From assembly GCF_013386765.1 (NCBI RefSeq), contig NZ_JACARE010000030.1, positions 1 to 64,000 on the forward strand: a stretch of DNA of 64,000 nt. Reading direction: 5' to 3'. How positions within the stretch are numbered: the first letter of the stretch is position 1; every line of letters begins with the position of its first letter. The position numbers and the translations under genes are program-made. Positions 8,241-17,556 of the stretch are shown one piece after another. Below the pieces are notes generated by a model. That model did no database searches. It saw only the letters and a list, made by a program, of their open reading frames with translations, and had not been told where the DNA came from. This DNA is from Pseudomonas yamanorum (GTDB taxonomy: Bacteria; Pseudomonadota; Gammaproteobacteria; Pseudomonadales; Pseudomonadaceae).

Positions 8241-10820
8241 TCAGATGTCCCAGATCAGGTTGATCGCAAAATTGCGGCCTGGCTGGGTCAGGCGGTCCAG
8301 GTTGGCCGGGCCGGTCACGCCGGCTTCGCCCACGCTGTCGTAGCTGCGCACGTCATCCCAGTTCCAGTATTTCTTGTCGGTAAGGTTGTACAGGCCACCG
8401 TTGATGGTCACGTCGTTGGTGACCTTGTAGAAACCGGTCAGGTCGACGATGCCGAAGCCCGGGGTCTTGAACGGGCCGTTGGCGCTGTTGCCGTCGGGGG
8501 CGAAGAAGGTGGTGCTGTCGACGCGGTCCTGTTTCTTGACCAGGGTCCAGCTGACCAGTGCACCGTAGTTCTGCTGGTCGTAACCCAGGCCGAACACGCC
8601 CTTGAGCGGGTTGACGCTGTTCAGCGGTTCGCCGTTGTCGTCATTGCGCCCGTAGGTGTAGGCAACGGAGCCTTGGGTGTACAGGCCCTGCGGTGCGCCA
8701 AACACGTCGAGGTTCAAGCGGCCCTTGGCTTCCACGCCCTTGATGGTGGCGTGCTTGATGTTGTTGGCTTCGAACTGCTGGACGGTGCCGCCGGCGACCG
8801 AGGCGTCTTCATCGATGAAATCACGGTATTTGTTGTAGTACACCGCCACGTCAAACGAGCCCGAGTCGAAGTTGCCGCGAATCCCGGTTTCGACACCGCG
8901 GCTGCTTTCCGGCTTGAGGTCCGGGTTGGGTTCCACGGTGTAGCCCTGTTGCAGGTTTTCAAAGCGGCCATACAAGGCCTTGGCCGACGGCGTGCGATAA
9001 CCTTCGGCGTATTGGCCGAACCAGGTGTATTGCTCGGTCAACGCGTAAGTGATGCCGAACTTGGGCGTTACACGGTGCCAGTTCTTTTCCGAATCGCTGT
9101 GGTCGTAGATGCGTGTCGGGTCGACGGTATTGAGGAATTCCTGGGTCAGCTTGGGTTTGAGCTGGATGTAGTCGTAGCGCACGCTCGGCAGGAAGGTCCA
9201 CTTGTCCCAGGCGATCTGGTCCTGGGCAAACAGTGCGTAGGAGTTGATGGTCGGGTCGGGGAAGTCGCTGGCTTTTTTCACGCTGTCGCTGGCCGACGGG
9301 CTTGGTGCGCCGATGGCCGTGCAGCCGCCGCCGACCGCCAGGCAGGTCGCGGCGCCTTCACGGGAACCGGTGACTTTCTGCTGCTTGAGGGTGGTGCCGT
9401 AGGTCACGACATGATTGGTTTCGCCGATGCTGAAAGCCTTGTCCAGTTGCGCGTCGAATACCCACTGTTTCTCTTCGTACAGGGTCTCGCGGGTGCGCAA
9501 CACCTTGCGCGAAGGCTGGTAGATTTCGGCGGTGGTCTGGTCGGTCTTGGCGATCTGGTAGTTGAGGCTGGTCTTGATGTGATCGGCAATCGGCGAGTCG
9601 AGGGCGAACTTGTTTTCGATGCCAAAACGTTCACGGGTGATGGTGTCGTTGCCTGTACGGCTGCGGTAATAGTTAAAGCCCCGGCCACCGACGAACGGGC
9701 CACCCACTGCGTTTTTCAGGTTGGTGTCGCGATCGTCCTTGAATTTCTCGTAGGTCAGGCCCAGGCGGTTCTCGTCACCGTAGTTCCAGCCCAGTTTGGC
9801 CAGCACGTTGGTGGTGCGCGCATCTTCCGGGTTGGCGCCGGTACGCGCCAGGCCGGTGGCGTTGTTACCGTCGTAGGATTCCATTTCGTGGCCGTTGCGC
9901 TGGCTCAGGTGCAGCAAGCCATCGAAGTCCTGCACGCGGCCGGCGACGGTGCCGGAGGTCAGCCAGCTCTCGTCGGCGGAGCTGTAGCCGGTCTTCAGGC
10001 GTGCGCCAAAATCCTGGCCGGGCTTGATGATGTCGTCCGGGTCGAGGGTGAAGTAGCTCACCGCACCACCGATGGCGCTGCTGCCGTACAAGGCCGAGGC
10101 CGGGCCGCGCAGGATCTCCACGCGCTTGACGATTTCCGGGTCGACGTAGTTGCGGCGGGTCTTGGCGTACGGACCGTTGAAGAAGTTGTCCGGAACTTCG
10201 ACGCCGTCCACCTGGGTGAGGATGCGGTCGCCGTCGATGCCGCGAATGTTGTAGCCGGCATTGCCGGAGCGGGTACCGGCCCCGCCCACCGACACGCCCG
10301 GCTCGTAGCGCACCAGTTCGCGGATGGTGTTGACGTTCTGGCGGTCCAGCTCCTCGCGGTCATGCACGCTCACGGTGCTGGGCACGCTGTCCACGGCCTG
10401 TTCCTGGCGGGTGGCGCTGATGGTCATTTGTTGCAGGGTGATGGCGCCGGCGGCGGCGCGTTTTTCCAGCACGATATTGTTGTTGCTCAGTTTGCGATAG
10501 CCCAGGTTGGTCCCCACCAACAGCCGGTCCAGGGCTTTATCTGCCGGCAACGAGCCACGTACGCCAGGGGATGACACACCCTGGCCCAACTCGGCGGGCA
10601 GGCCGATTTGCCAGCCGGTCACGGCGGTGAAGGCGTTCAGCGCCGAGACCAGGGATTGTTGCTCGATGCTGAAGCTGTAATTGCCCTGGCTGCGGGTGGC
10701 AGGCTCCGCGGCACTGGCGACCATGACGGGCGCACCGGCCATCAGGATGGCGGCGGTCAGCAGCGACAAGCCGTGGCGGCGAACGGGCGAAGAGGACCGG
10801 CGGTTGAAACGAGAGGACAT
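8241..10820 (-). CDS. TonB-dependent heme/hemoglobin receptor (HxuA/BhuR type)
   Basis: An 859-residue outer-membrane receptor. A signal peptide (about 1-37) is followed by a short STN signalling domain (about 48-105), the TonB-box/plug region (about 130-250), and a 22-strand barrel. The heme-receptor signatures are present in variant form: YRTPSAKALY (FRAP-type box) and PNPDLKPE (NPNL-type box). The STN domain marks a transducer that signals occupancy to the FecR protein encoded just upstream. The gene order sigma, anti-sigma, receptor corresponds to hxuIRA of P. aeruginosa and hurI-hurR-bhuR of Bordetella. A Fur box lies in front of it. Confidence 0.93.
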   Translation of the reverse strand: MSSRFNRRSSSPVRRHGLSLLTAAILMAGAPVMVASAAEPATRSQGNYSFSIEQQSLVSALNAFTAVTGWQIGLPAELGQGVSSPGVRGSLPADKALDRLLVGTNLGYRKLSNNNIVLEKRAAAGAITLQQMTISATRQEQAVDSVPSTVSVHDREELDRQNVNTIRELVRYEPGVSVGGAGTRSGNAGYNIRGIDGDRILTQVDGVEVPDNFFNGPYAKTRRNYVDPEIVKRVEILRGPASALYGSSAIGGAVSYFTLDPDDIIKPGQDFGARLKTGYSSADESWLTSGTVAGRVQDFDGLLHLSQRNGHEMESYDGNNATGLARTGANPEDARTTNVLAKLGWNYGDENRLGLTYEKFKDDRDTNLKNAVGGPFVGGRGFNYYRSRTGNDTITRERFGIENKFALDSPIADHIKTSLNYQIAKTDQTTAEIYQPSRKVLRTRETLYEEKQWVFDAQLDKAFSIGETNHVVTYGTTLKQQKVTGSREGAATCLAVGGGCTAIGAPSPSASDSVKKASDFPDPTINSYALFAQDQIAWDKWTFLPSVRYDYIQLKPKLTQEFLNTVDPTRIYDHSDSEKNWHRVTPKFGITYALTEQYTWFGQYAEGYRTPSAKALYGRFENLQQGYTVEPNPDLKPESSRGVETGIRGNFDSGSFDVAVYYNKYRDFIDEDASVAGGTVQQFEANNIKHATIKGVEAKGRLNLDVFGAPQGLYTQGSVAYTYGRNDDNGEPLNSVNPLKGVFGLGYDQQNYGALVSWTLVKKQDRVDSTTFFAPDGNSANGPFKTPGFGIVDLTGFYKVTNDVTINGGLYNLTDKKYWNWDDVRSYDSVGEAGVTGPANLDRLTQPGRNFAINLIWDI

Positions 10821-10922
10821 CGAGAGCGCTCCGGAAGGTACGAATCTTATAGTTGCGACACTGAATCAAATAGGAATCAGTTGCATTGGCTATAACGAGA
10901 CGTACCGCCTTGGGCTATCGAG

Positions 10923-10937
10923 TAAAAATAATTCTCA
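10923..10937 (-). promoter_or_regulatory. Fur box before the heme receptor
   Basis: Read on the minus strand the 15-mer is TGAGAATTATTTTTA, matching the Fur 7-1-7 consensus TGATAATNATTATCA at 12 of 14 defined positions. It lies just after the fecR-like stop codon and about 100 bases before the receptor start, so the receptor likely has its own iron-controlled promoter. Confidence 0.7.
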
Positions 10938-10938
10938 T

Positions 10939-11907
10939 TTAGTTCAGGATCACCAGCGCCGGGTATTCCGAGAGCTTGGCCGAGGTGATGTGGGCCAGGG
11001 AGCGCACCACGTCCAGCGGCTGGTCGAGGCGGTAATTGCCGGTGACGGCGACGCTGGCGAGCTTGTCGTTGTTGTTGACGATCCATCCGGGGTAGTAGCG
11101 GCGTAACTCGGCCAGTACTTCGCTCATCGGGCAGTTTTCGAAAATCAGCCGGCCGTCGATCCAGGCCAGGTCCTTGGTGGCATCGAGTTTGGCGGGTTGG
11201 CCGAAGCCCTTGGGCCCGATGCGGATACTTTCACCGGCGCTCAGGCGCACCCGTGCGTCGTCAAAGGTGTTGCTCAGGTCCACATCGCCGCGTTGCACCT
11301 GAACCTGGGCTTCACCGTTCAGGTAGCGCACGGCAAAGGCGGTGTCGCGCACACTGGCGCGTACCGGGCCGGCGTCGATTTCCAGGGGCAGGCCACGGCT
11401 GGGCAGCACCTCGAAAAACGCTTCACCCTGATACAGGCGGGCGATGCGCTGGTGGTCCTTGATGCTGCTGGAGAACGCGGAATTGGTGTTAAGCAGGACT
11501 TTGGAGCCGTCGTCCAGTTGCAGGCGCTGGCGCTCGCCCACCACGGTCAGGTGGTCGGCCTGCAGGCGCATTGGCAGGTTACTGAAGCTGAACAGGCCCA
11601 GCAGCAACACTGCGGCGGTGGCCAGGGGCTTCCAATGGGGTTTGATGCGGCGCCAGGCGCCGGGTTTGCGTGGCGCATTCAGGGCGACGGCCGCGCTGTG
11701 CACGGGCGCGCCGCCCCAGGCGGTCTGGGCCTTGATGAAGGCTTCGGCGTGCAGCGGGTCGCTGGCGAGCCAGGCTTCAAACTCGGCCTGCTGCCCGGGT
11801 TGCGGGCACTGCAAGGCGATCAGCCAGTCGAGGGCTTGGTCCATAGCCGTGTCTTGCAACACCTCATGAGCCAGCTCATGGGGGTGCAGTTTATTCGGAT
11901 CCGTCAC
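10939..11907 (-). CDS. FecR-family anti-sigma factor (HxuR-like)
   Basis: A 322-residue inner-membrane regulator. The N-terminal cytoplasmic DUF4880 segment (ALDWLIALQCP, FEAWLASDPLHAEAF) binds the sigma factor. One membrane helix follows near residues 95-112, then the periplasmic FecR domain (RLQLDDGSKVLLNTNSA, PVRASVRDTAFAV) and a C-terminal STN-like fold that contacts the receptor. The start is GTG with AGGAAC upstream. It sits 61 bases after the sigma gene and is probably cotranscribed with it. Expected role: hold the ECF sigma factor until heme binds the receptor. Confidence 0.92.
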   Translation of the reverse strand: MTDPNKLHPHELAHEVLQDTAMDQALDWLIALQCPQPGQQAEFEAWLASDPLHAEAFIKAQTAWGGAPVHSAAVALNAPRKPGAWRRIKPHWKPLATAAVLLLGLFSFSNLPMRLQADHLTVVGERQRLQLDDGSKVLLNTNSAFSSSIKDHQRIARLYQGEAFFEVLPSRGLPLEIDAGPVRASVRDTAFAVRYLNGEAQVQVQRGDVDLSNTFDDARVRLSAGESIRIGPKGFGQPAKLDATKDLAWIDGRLIFENCPMSEVLAELRRYYPGWIVNNNDKLASVAVTGNYRLDQPLDVVRSLAHITSAKLSEYPALVILN

Positions 11908-11968
11908 GGTGTTCCTCGGGTCTTCGCCACGTTTTAATCAATAGTCCTACAGACTGTGCCGACAAAGC

Positions 11969-12487
11969 TTAAGGGCGATCCAGTCTTTCGGCCACACCTA
12001 TGCAGATGGCCATGATCAATTTCAGTTCCTTTTGTACGGTGCTCAGGGACACATCGAGCTTGTCGGCGATTTCCTGATAGCTGCAACCGTGCAGGCGGCT
12101 GAGGATAAAGATCTGCTGCTGGCGGGCGCTCAACTGGCCGAGGCTGACACTGAGTTGCTCCAGCAACTGCTCGGCCTGGATCGTGTCTTCGGGGGTGCTG
12201 ACGGGGGAGGCGACGCTTTGCAGGATGTCCATCGGGACGTCTTCCTGCAGGGTGCGGGCCTGGATCCTGCGGGCACGCAGGTGGTCCAGCGCGAGGTTGC
12301 GCGCCGTCTGGTACACGAAGGGTTCGAGGTGGTCGATCGGCCGTTCGCTCAAGGCCCGGGTGACGCGCAGGTAGGTTTCCTGCAGCAGGTCCTCGGCGGT
12401 GCTGTGGTTATTCACCATCCGCTGCAAGGTGCGCAGCAGAATCACACGCTGAGTGAGGAAGACTTGGTTGAAGCGAGATTGGCTCAC
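11969..12487 (-). CDS. FecI-type ECF sigma factor (HxuI-like)
   Basis: A 172-residue extracytoplasmic-function sigma-70 factor with region 2 (NHSTAEDLLQETYLRV, VYQTARNLALDHLRARR) and region 4 helix-turn-helix (LSRLHGCSYQEIADKLDVSLSTV). The start codon is GTG and the ribosome-binding site is weak, which may keep the level low. A near-perfect Fur box sits 28 bases upstream, so transcription should be iron-repressed. It would drive the adjacent heme receptor gene. Confidence 0.93.
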   Translation of the reverse strand: MSQSRFNQVFLTQRVILLRTLQRMVNNHSTAEDLLQETYLRVTRALSERPIDHLEPFVYQTARNLALDHLRARRIQARTLQEDVPMDILQSVASPVSTPEDTIQAEQLLEQLSVSLGQLSARQQQIFILSRLHGCSYQEIADKLDVSLSTVQKELKLIMAICIGVAERLDRP

Positions 12488-12514
12488 AGTGATACCAGAC
12501 CGATTTGCAGCAAA

Positions 12515-12529
12515 TGATAATGCTTATCA
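12515..12529 (-). promoter_or_regulatory. Fur box of the FecI-type sigma gene
   Basis: TGATAATGCTTATCA is an almost perfect Fur site (13 of 14 defined positions). It lies inside the wider palindrome ATGATAA-tgc-TTATCAT at 12514-12530, directly upstream of the sigma-factor start. Confidence 0.85.
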
Positions 12530-12574
12530 TCAACGCAAATGGCAAGTGGCACATTGAGATGCGATGAAGATCCC

Positions 12575-12662
12575 TGTGGGAGCCGGGCTTGCCCGCGATG
12601 CAGGCAACTCGGTCTTTCAGTCAGGCCGAGGTGATGCAATCGCAGGCAAGCCAGCTCCCACA
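12575..12662. repeat. REPIN (GTGGGAGC family), copy 3
   Basis: TGTGGGAGCCGGGCTTGCC and the inverse arm GGCAAGCCAGCTCCCACA surround a short GC-rich hairpin. It lies 18 bases beyond the gap stop codon and upstream of the sigma gene, in a region without a separate gap terminator. Confidence 0.9.
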
Positions 12663-12680
12663 GGGGATATCAATGCCAAG

Positions 12681-13682
12681 TTATTCGGCGTTGCAGAGCG
12701 CCAGGCAGTTATCCAGCATACGGTTCGAGAAGCCCCACTCGTTGTCGTACCAGGCCAGCACTTTCAGCAGTTTGCCGCTGACCTTGGTGTGATTGGCGTC
12801 GAAGATCGACGAAAGCGGGTTATGGTTGAAGTCACTGGAAACCAGCGGCAGGGTGTTGTAGCCGAGGATTTTCGAGTGCTGGCTGGCTTCTTTCAGCAGC
12901 GCGTTGACTTGCTCGGCGCTGGCTTCTTTTTTCAGTTGCACGGTGAGGTCCACCAGCGACACGTTGATCACCGGCACACGCACGGCCATGCCGGTCAGTT
13001 TGCCTGCCAGTTCCGGCAGCACCAGGCCTACGGCTTCGGCGGCGCCGGTCTTGCTCGGGATCATGTTCTGGGTGGCCGAACGCGCGCGGTACGGGTCGGT
13101 GTGGTAGACATCGGTCAGGTTCTGGTCGTTGGTGTAGGCGTGGATGGTGGTCATCAAGCCGCTTTCGATGCCCAGCTCACGGTGCAGCACCTGGGCCACC
13201 GGCGCCAGGCAGTTGGTGGTGCAGGAAGCGTTGGAGATGATCTGGTGGGATTGACGCAAAATGTCATGGTTTACCCCGTACACCACGGTGGCATCGGCGC
13301 CCTTGGCCGGGGCCGAGATGATCACCTTGCGCGCGCCGGCGGTAATATGGGCGGCGGCCTTGTCACGGTCGGTGAACAGACCGGTGCATTCAAAGACCAC
13401 GTCCACCTTGTGTGCAGCCCACGGCAGGTCGGCCGGGTTGCGAATGGCACTCACGGCAATCCGGTCACCATTGACGGTCAGGCTTTCCTGATCGTGGGCG
13501 ACCTCTGCATCGAAAGTACCGTGGACGGTGTCGTATTTAAGCAGGTGGGCATTGATCGAGCTGTCGCCAAGATCGTTGATGGCGACGATCTGCAAATCCT
13601 GACGGTAGCCTTGGGTATAAAGTGCGCGCAGGACATTACGGCCAATACGGCCAAAACCATTGATAGCGATACGTAGAGTCAT
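12681..13682 (-). CDS. gap: Glyceraldehyde-3-phosphate dehydrogenase, type I
   Basis: A 333-residue NAD-dependent GAPDH that converts glyceraldehyde 3-phosphate to 1,3-bisphosphoglycerate. The Rossmann motif [10 protein letters not shown] (7-16) and the catalytic segment SNASCTTNC with Cys154 are intact. The gene diverges from edd, as in other pseudomonads where this paralogue is called gap-1 and serves the glycolytic direction below the Entner-Doudoroff pathway. A HexR-type operator lies 25-39 bases upstream of its ATG, so it is expected to be derepressed by the pathway intermediate KDPG. Confidence 0.96.
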   Translation of the reverse strand: MTLRIAINGFGRIGRNVLRALYTQGYRQDLQIVAINDLGDSSINAHLLKYDTVHGTFDAEVAHDQESLTVNGDRIAVSAIRNPADLPWAAHKVDVVFECTGLFTDRDKAAAHITAGARKVIISAPAKGADATVVYGVNHDILRQSHQIISNASCTTNCLAPVAQVLHRELGIESGLMTTIHAYTNDQNLTDVYHTDPYRARSATQNMIPSKTGAAEAVGLVLPELAGKLTGMAVRVPVINVSLVDLTVQLKKEASAEQVNALLKEASQHSKILGYNTLPLVSSDFNHNPLSSIFDANHTKVSGKLLKVLAWYDNEWGFSNRMLDNCLALCNAE

Positions 13683-13706
13683 TGGAAGGTGCCTGTCGTC
13701 GATTTG

Positions 13707-13721
13707 TTGTAAGAATTACAA
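13707..13721. promoter_or_regulatory. HexR operator 1 (gap side)
   Basis: TTGTAAGAATTACAA fits the HexR consensus TTGT-N7-ACAA exactly, with 6-bp perfect arms (TTGTAA/TTACAA). Its position just upstream of gap implies repression of the gap promoter. Confidence 0.75.
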
Positions 13722-13768
13722 GATTATTCGCATAAAAATAGAAAACAAGCCTTTTTAGTGGCAATATT

Positions 13769-13783
13769 TTGTTCAATCAACAA
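13769..13783. promoter_or_regulatory. HexR operator 2 (edd side)
   Basis: TTGTTCAATCAACAA is a second exact TTGT-N7-ACAA site with 5-bp arms, 62 bases (about six helical turns) from operator 1 and 121 bases before the edd start codon. Confidence 0.72.
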
Positions 13784-13903
13784 CGAGTGACCTGAATCAA
13801 CTGGTCCGATTGGTCAAGCAACACCCTGCCAACCTCTTCGCGGCGGGCGTTTGACCAGCATAGGAACGAGGGTCGCCACATCCGTTAGCCTGGAGTTCTA
13901 TAC

Positions 13904-15730
13904 ATGCATCCCCGCGTTCTTGAGGTCACCGAACGGCTTATCGCCCGTAGCCGTGCAACCCGTGAGGCCTACCTTGCGCTCATTCGCGGCGCTGCCAGCG
14001 ACGGCCCGATGCGCGGCAAGCTGCAATGCGCCAACTTTGCCCACGGCGTGGCCGGTTGCGGCACCGAAGACAAAAACAGCCTGCGCATGATGAACGCCGC
14101 CAACGTGGCAATTGTTTCGTCATATAACGACATGCTCTCGGCCCACCAGCCGTACGAACATTTCCCCGAGCAAATCAAAAAAGCCCTGCGTGAAGTCGGC
14201 TCCGTTGGCCAGTTCGCCGGCGGTACCCCCGCCATGTGCGATGGCGTGACCCAGGGCGAGCCGGGCATGGAGCTCAGCCTGCTGAGCCGCGAAGTGATTG
14301 CGATGTCGACGGCGGTAGCGCTGTCCCACAACATGTTCGACGCCGCGCTGATGCTGGGCATCTGCGACAAGATCGTCCCCGGCCTGATGATGGGCGCCCT
14401 GCGCTACGGCCACCTGCCGATGATCTTCGTCCCGGGCGGCCCGATGCCGTCGGGGATCTCCAACAAACAGAAAGCCGACGTACGCCAGCGCTATGCCGAA
14501 GGCAAGGCCACCCGCGAAGAGCTGCTGGAATCGGAGATGAAGTCCTATCACAGCCCGGGCACCTGCACCTTCTACGGCACCGCCAACACCAACCAGCTGT
14601 TGATGGAAGTGATGGGCCTGCACTTGCCGGGTGCTTCGTTCGTCAACCCGTACACGCCGCTGCGTGACGCCCTGACCCGCGAAGCCGCGCACCAGGTCAC
14701 GCGCCTGACCAAGGCCAACGGCAACTTCACGCCGATCGGCGAGATCGTCGACGAAAAATCCATCGTCAACTCCATCATCGCCCTCAATGCCACCGGCGGC
14801 TCCACCAACCACACCCTGCACATGCCGGCCATCGCCATGTCGGCGGGCATCATCCTGACCTGGGATGACATGGCTGACCTCTCCGAGGTGGTGCCGACCC
14901 TGTCCCACGTGTATCCAAACGGCAAGGCCGACATCAACCACTTCCAGGCGGCGGGCGGCATGTCGTTCCTGATCCGCGAGCTGCTGGAAGCCGGCCTGCT
15001 GCACAATGACGTCAACACCGTGGCGGGTCATGGCCTGAGCCGCTACACCCAGGAACCGTTCCTGGTGGACGGCGAGCTGGTATGGCGTGAAGGCCCGATC
15101 GAAAGCCTCGACGAAACCATCCTGCGCCCCGTGGCCCGTGCGTTTTCCCCGGAAGGCGGTCTTCGCGTGATGGAAGGCAACCTTGGCCGTGGTGTGATGA
15201 AAGTCTCCGCCGTGGCCCTTGAGCATCAGATCGTCGAAGCGCCGGCCGTGGTGTTCCAGGACCAGCAAGACCTGGCCGATGCATTCAAGGCCGGCCAGTT
15301 GGAAAAAGACTTCGTCGCCGTGATGCGCTTCCAGGGCCCGCGCTCCAACGGCATGCCGGAATTGCACAAGATGACCCCGTTCCTCGGCGTGCTGCAGGAC
15401 CGTGGCTTCAAGGTTGCCCTGGTAACAGACGGGCGTATGTCCGGCGCCTCGGGTAAGATCCCTGCCGCGATTCATGTCAACCCTGAAGCCCAGAGCGGCG
15501 GGCCACTGGCACGCGTGCGCGATGGCGATATCATTCGCGTGGATGGCGTCAAAGGCACCTTGGAGCTTAAGGTGGACGCTGAAGAATTTGCAGCGCGCGC
15601 GCCTGCCACGGGCCTCCTGGGCAATAACGTGGGGGCCGGTCGCGAGCTGTTTGCGTTTATGCGTTTGGCCGCAAGCTCCGCAGAGCAGGGCGCCAGCGCC
15701 TTTACCTCTGCCTTGGAGACACTTAAGTGA
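13904..15730 (+). CDS. edd: Phosphogluconate dehydratase
   Basis: A 608-residue Entner-Doudoroff dehydratase of the IlvD/Edd family that converts 6-phosphogluconate to 2-keto-3-deoxy-6-phosphogluconate. Family motifs are present: the FeS-ligating region [31 protein letters not shown], the loop [18 protein letters not shown], and GNLGRGVMK. The length is normal for Edd. The start ATG has a GGAG 8-10 bases upstream. The stop overlaps the GTG of glk by four bases (GTGA), which indicates translational coupling. Two HexR-type sites lie in the divergent region with gap. Confidence 0.97.
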   Translation: MHPRVLEVTERLIARSRATREAYLALIRGAASDGPMRGKLQCANFAHGVAGCGTEDKNSLRMMNAANVAIVSSYNDMLSAHQPYEHFPEQIKKALREVGSVGQFAGGTPAMCDGVTQGEPGMELSLLSREVIAMSTAVALSHNMFDAALMLGICDKIVPGLMMGALRYGHLPMIFVPGGPMPSGISNKQKADVRQRYAEGKATREELLESEMKSYHSPGTCTFYGTANTNQLLMEVMGLHLPGASFVNPYTPLRDALTREAAHQVTRLTKANGNFTPIGEIVDEKSIVNSIIALNATGGSTNHTLHMPAIAMSAGIILTWDDMADLSEVVPTLSHVYPNGKADINHFQAAGGMSFLIRELLEAGLLHNDVNTVAGHGLSRYTQEPFLVDGELVWREGPIESLDETILRPVARAFSPEGGLRVMEGNLGRGVMKVSAVALEHQIVEAPAVVFQDQQDLADAFKAGQLEKDFVAVMRFQGPRSNGMPELHKMTPFLGVLQDRGFKVALVTDGRMSGASGKIPAAIHVNPEAQSGGPLARVRDGDIIRVDGVKGTLELKVDAEEFAARAPATGLLGNNVGAGRELFAFMRLAASSAEQGASAFTSALETLK

Positions 15731-16683
15731 AGCTTGCGCTGGTCGGTGACATCGGTGGTACCAACGCCCGTTTTGCGTTGTGGCGGGATCAGGAGCTGCA
15801 TTCGATCCGCGTCCACGCGACGGCGGATCATGCCAGCCCGGAAGAGGCGATCCAGGTCTATCTCAAGGAAGAAGGCCTGGCCATCGGCTCGATTGGCGCG
15901 GTGTGCCTGTCGGTCGCAGGGCCAGTGAGTGGAGATGAATTTAAATTCACCAACAATCACTGGCGCCTGAGCAAGACTGCTTTCTGCAAGACCTTGCAGG
16001 TGGACGAGTTGCTGCTGGTGAATGATTTCTCGGCCATGGCCCTGGGCATGACCCGCCTCAAACCCGACGAATTCCGTGTGGTGTGCGAAGGTACGCCGGA
16101 GCCGTTGCGCCCGGCGGTGGTGATCGGCCCGGGCACTGGCCTGGGTGTGGGCACCTTGCTCGACCTCGGCCATGGCCGTTGGGCCGCATTGCCGGGGGAG
16201 GGCGGCCATGTCGACCTACCGGTGAGCAGCCCGCGCGAAGCCCAGCTGTGGCAGCACATCTACACTGAGATCGGCCATGTCAGCGCGGAAACCGCCTTGA
16301 GTGGTGGCGGTTTGCCCAGGTTGTACCGGGCGATCTGCGCGGTGGACGGCCATGAGGCGGTACTGGAAACCCCCGAGGCCATCACTGCCGCTGGCCTGGC
16401 GGGCGACCCGATTGCCCTGGAGGTACTGGACCAGTTCAGCATCTGGCTGGGTCGCGTGGCCGGTAACAACGTGCTGACCACCGGCGGTCGTGGGGGGGTG
16501 TACATTGTTGGCGGCGTGATCCCGCGCTTTGCCGATTTCTTTATCAAGAGTGGTTTTGCCAAGAGTTTTTGCGACAAAGGCTGCATGAGCGACTACTTCA
16601 AAGGTATTCCGGTGTGGCTGGTGACGGCACCGTATTCCGGTTTGACCGGGGCAGGTGTAGCGCTGGAGCAGGCATTTGCGTAG
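15727..16683 (+). CDS. glk: Glucokinase
   Basis: A 318-residue ATP-dependent glucokinase of the bacterial Glk family (not ROK). The N-terminal phosphate-binding motif is GDIGGTNAR (7-15), and the adenosine-region motif GPGTGLGVG and C-terminal GGVIPRF are present. It phosphorylates cytoplasmic glucose before the G6P dehydrogenase and Edd steps. The start is GTG, overlapping the edd stop. It is the second gene of the edd-glk unit. A REPIN separates it from gltR. Confidence 0.96.
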   Translation: MKLALVGDIGGTNARFALWRDQELHSIRVHATADHASPEEAIQVYLKEEGLAIGSIGAVCLSVAGPVSGDEFKFTNNHWRLSKTAFCKTLQVDELLLVNDFSAMALGMTRLKPDEFRVVCEGTPEPLRPAVVIGPGTGLGVGTLLDLGHGRWAALPGEGGHVDLPVSSPREAQLWQHIYTEIGHVSAETALSGGGLPRLYRAICAVDGHEAVLETPEAITAAGLAGDPIALEVLDQFSIWLGRVAGNNVLTTGGRGGVYIVGGVIPRFADFFIKSGFAKSFCDKGCMSDYFKGIPVWLVTAPYSGLTGAGVALEQAFA

Positions 16684-16697
16684 GCAGTGATGGCGCC

Positions 16698-16762
16698 ATC
16701 GCAGGCAAGCCAGCTCCCACAGGGGAATGCATTCCAAATGTGGGAGCTGGCTTGCCTGCGAT
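16698..16762. repeat. REPIN (GTGGGAGC family), inverted arrangement, copy 4
   Basis: Here the arms point outward: ATCGCAGGCAAGCCAGCTCC first and its complement second, separated by only about 17 bases. It lies between glk and gltR and could form a long hairpin in the edd-glk-gltR transcript. Confidence 0.88.
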
Positions 16763-16824
16763 GAGGCCCTCCATAACAACGAATTATTAAGCCCGTCCCA
16801 TCCCTAACAACAAGGACGACCCCC

Positions 16825-17556
16825 GTGAGCGTTATCAGTAAATCCATTCTCCTGGTCGACGACGACCAGGAAATCCGCGAGTTGCTGCAAACCTACCTCA
16901 GCCGCGCCGGTTTCCAGGTGCGTGGCGTGCCGGATGGTGCGGGGTTCCGCCAGGCGATGAACGAAGCGCCCTGCGACCTGGTGATCCTTGATGTAATGCT
17001 GCCGGACGAAGACGGTTTCAGCCTTTGCCGCTGGATCCGCCAGCACCCGCGCCAGGCCCAGGTGCCGATCATCATGCTCACCGCCAGTTCCGACGAGGCC
17101 GACCGCGTGATCGGCCTGGAGCTGGGCGCCGACGATTACATCGGCAAACCTTTCAGCCCCCGCGAGTTGCAGGCGCGGGTCAAGGCCTTGTTGCGCCGTG
17201 CCCAGTTTGGCCAGGAGCGCAGTGGTGGCGAGGTGCTGGTATTTGGCGAGTGGCGCCTGGACATGGTCAGCCACCGGCTGTTCCACGTCGACGGCGAGGA
17301 AGTGATCCTCTCCGGTGCCGACTTTGCCCTGCTCAAACTGTTTCTCGACCATCCCCAGCAAATCCTCGACCGCGACACCATCGGCAACGCCACCCGTGGC
17401 CGTGACCTGATGCCCCTGGACCGGATTGTCGACATGGCCGTCAGCCGCCTGCGCCAACGCCTGCGCGACACCGAAAAACCACCCCGGCTGATCCGCACCG
17501 TGCGCGGCAGTGGCTATCAATTGGCAGCCAGCGTGGTTGCCGGCAATGCCCACTGA
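16825..17556 (+). CDS. gltR: Response regulator GltR (glucose catabolism)
   Basis: A 243-residue OmpR-family response regulator. The receiver domain (about 7-120) carries acidic residues at 12-14 and the phospho-acceptor Asp56 in VILDVMLP. The C-terminal winged helix (about 140-238) ends with RTVRGSGYQL. The start is GTG after AAGGA. Its place directly after glk and before gltS identifies it as the GltR/GtrS pair that, in P. aeruginosa and P. putida, responds to 2-ketogluconate/6-phosphogluconate and controls glucose uptake and ED genes. It overlaps the kinase gene. Confidence 0.93.
   Translation: MSVISKSILLVDDDQEIRELLQTYLSRAGFQVRGVPDGAGFRQAMNEAPCDLVILDVMLPDEDGFSLCRWIRQHPRQAQVPIIMLTASSDEADRVIGLELGADDYIGKPFSPRELQARVKALLRRAQFGQERSGGEVLVFGEWRLDMVSHRLFHVDGEEVILSGADFALLKLFLDHPQQILDRDTIGNATRGRDLMPLDRIVDMAVSRLRQRLRDTEKPPRLIRTVRGSGYQLAASVVAGNAH

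Noticed and set aside
8673-10574. 633-codon open frame antisense to the heme receptor gene
   Set aside because: Opposite strand of a well-supported receptor; the translation has no recognisable domain.
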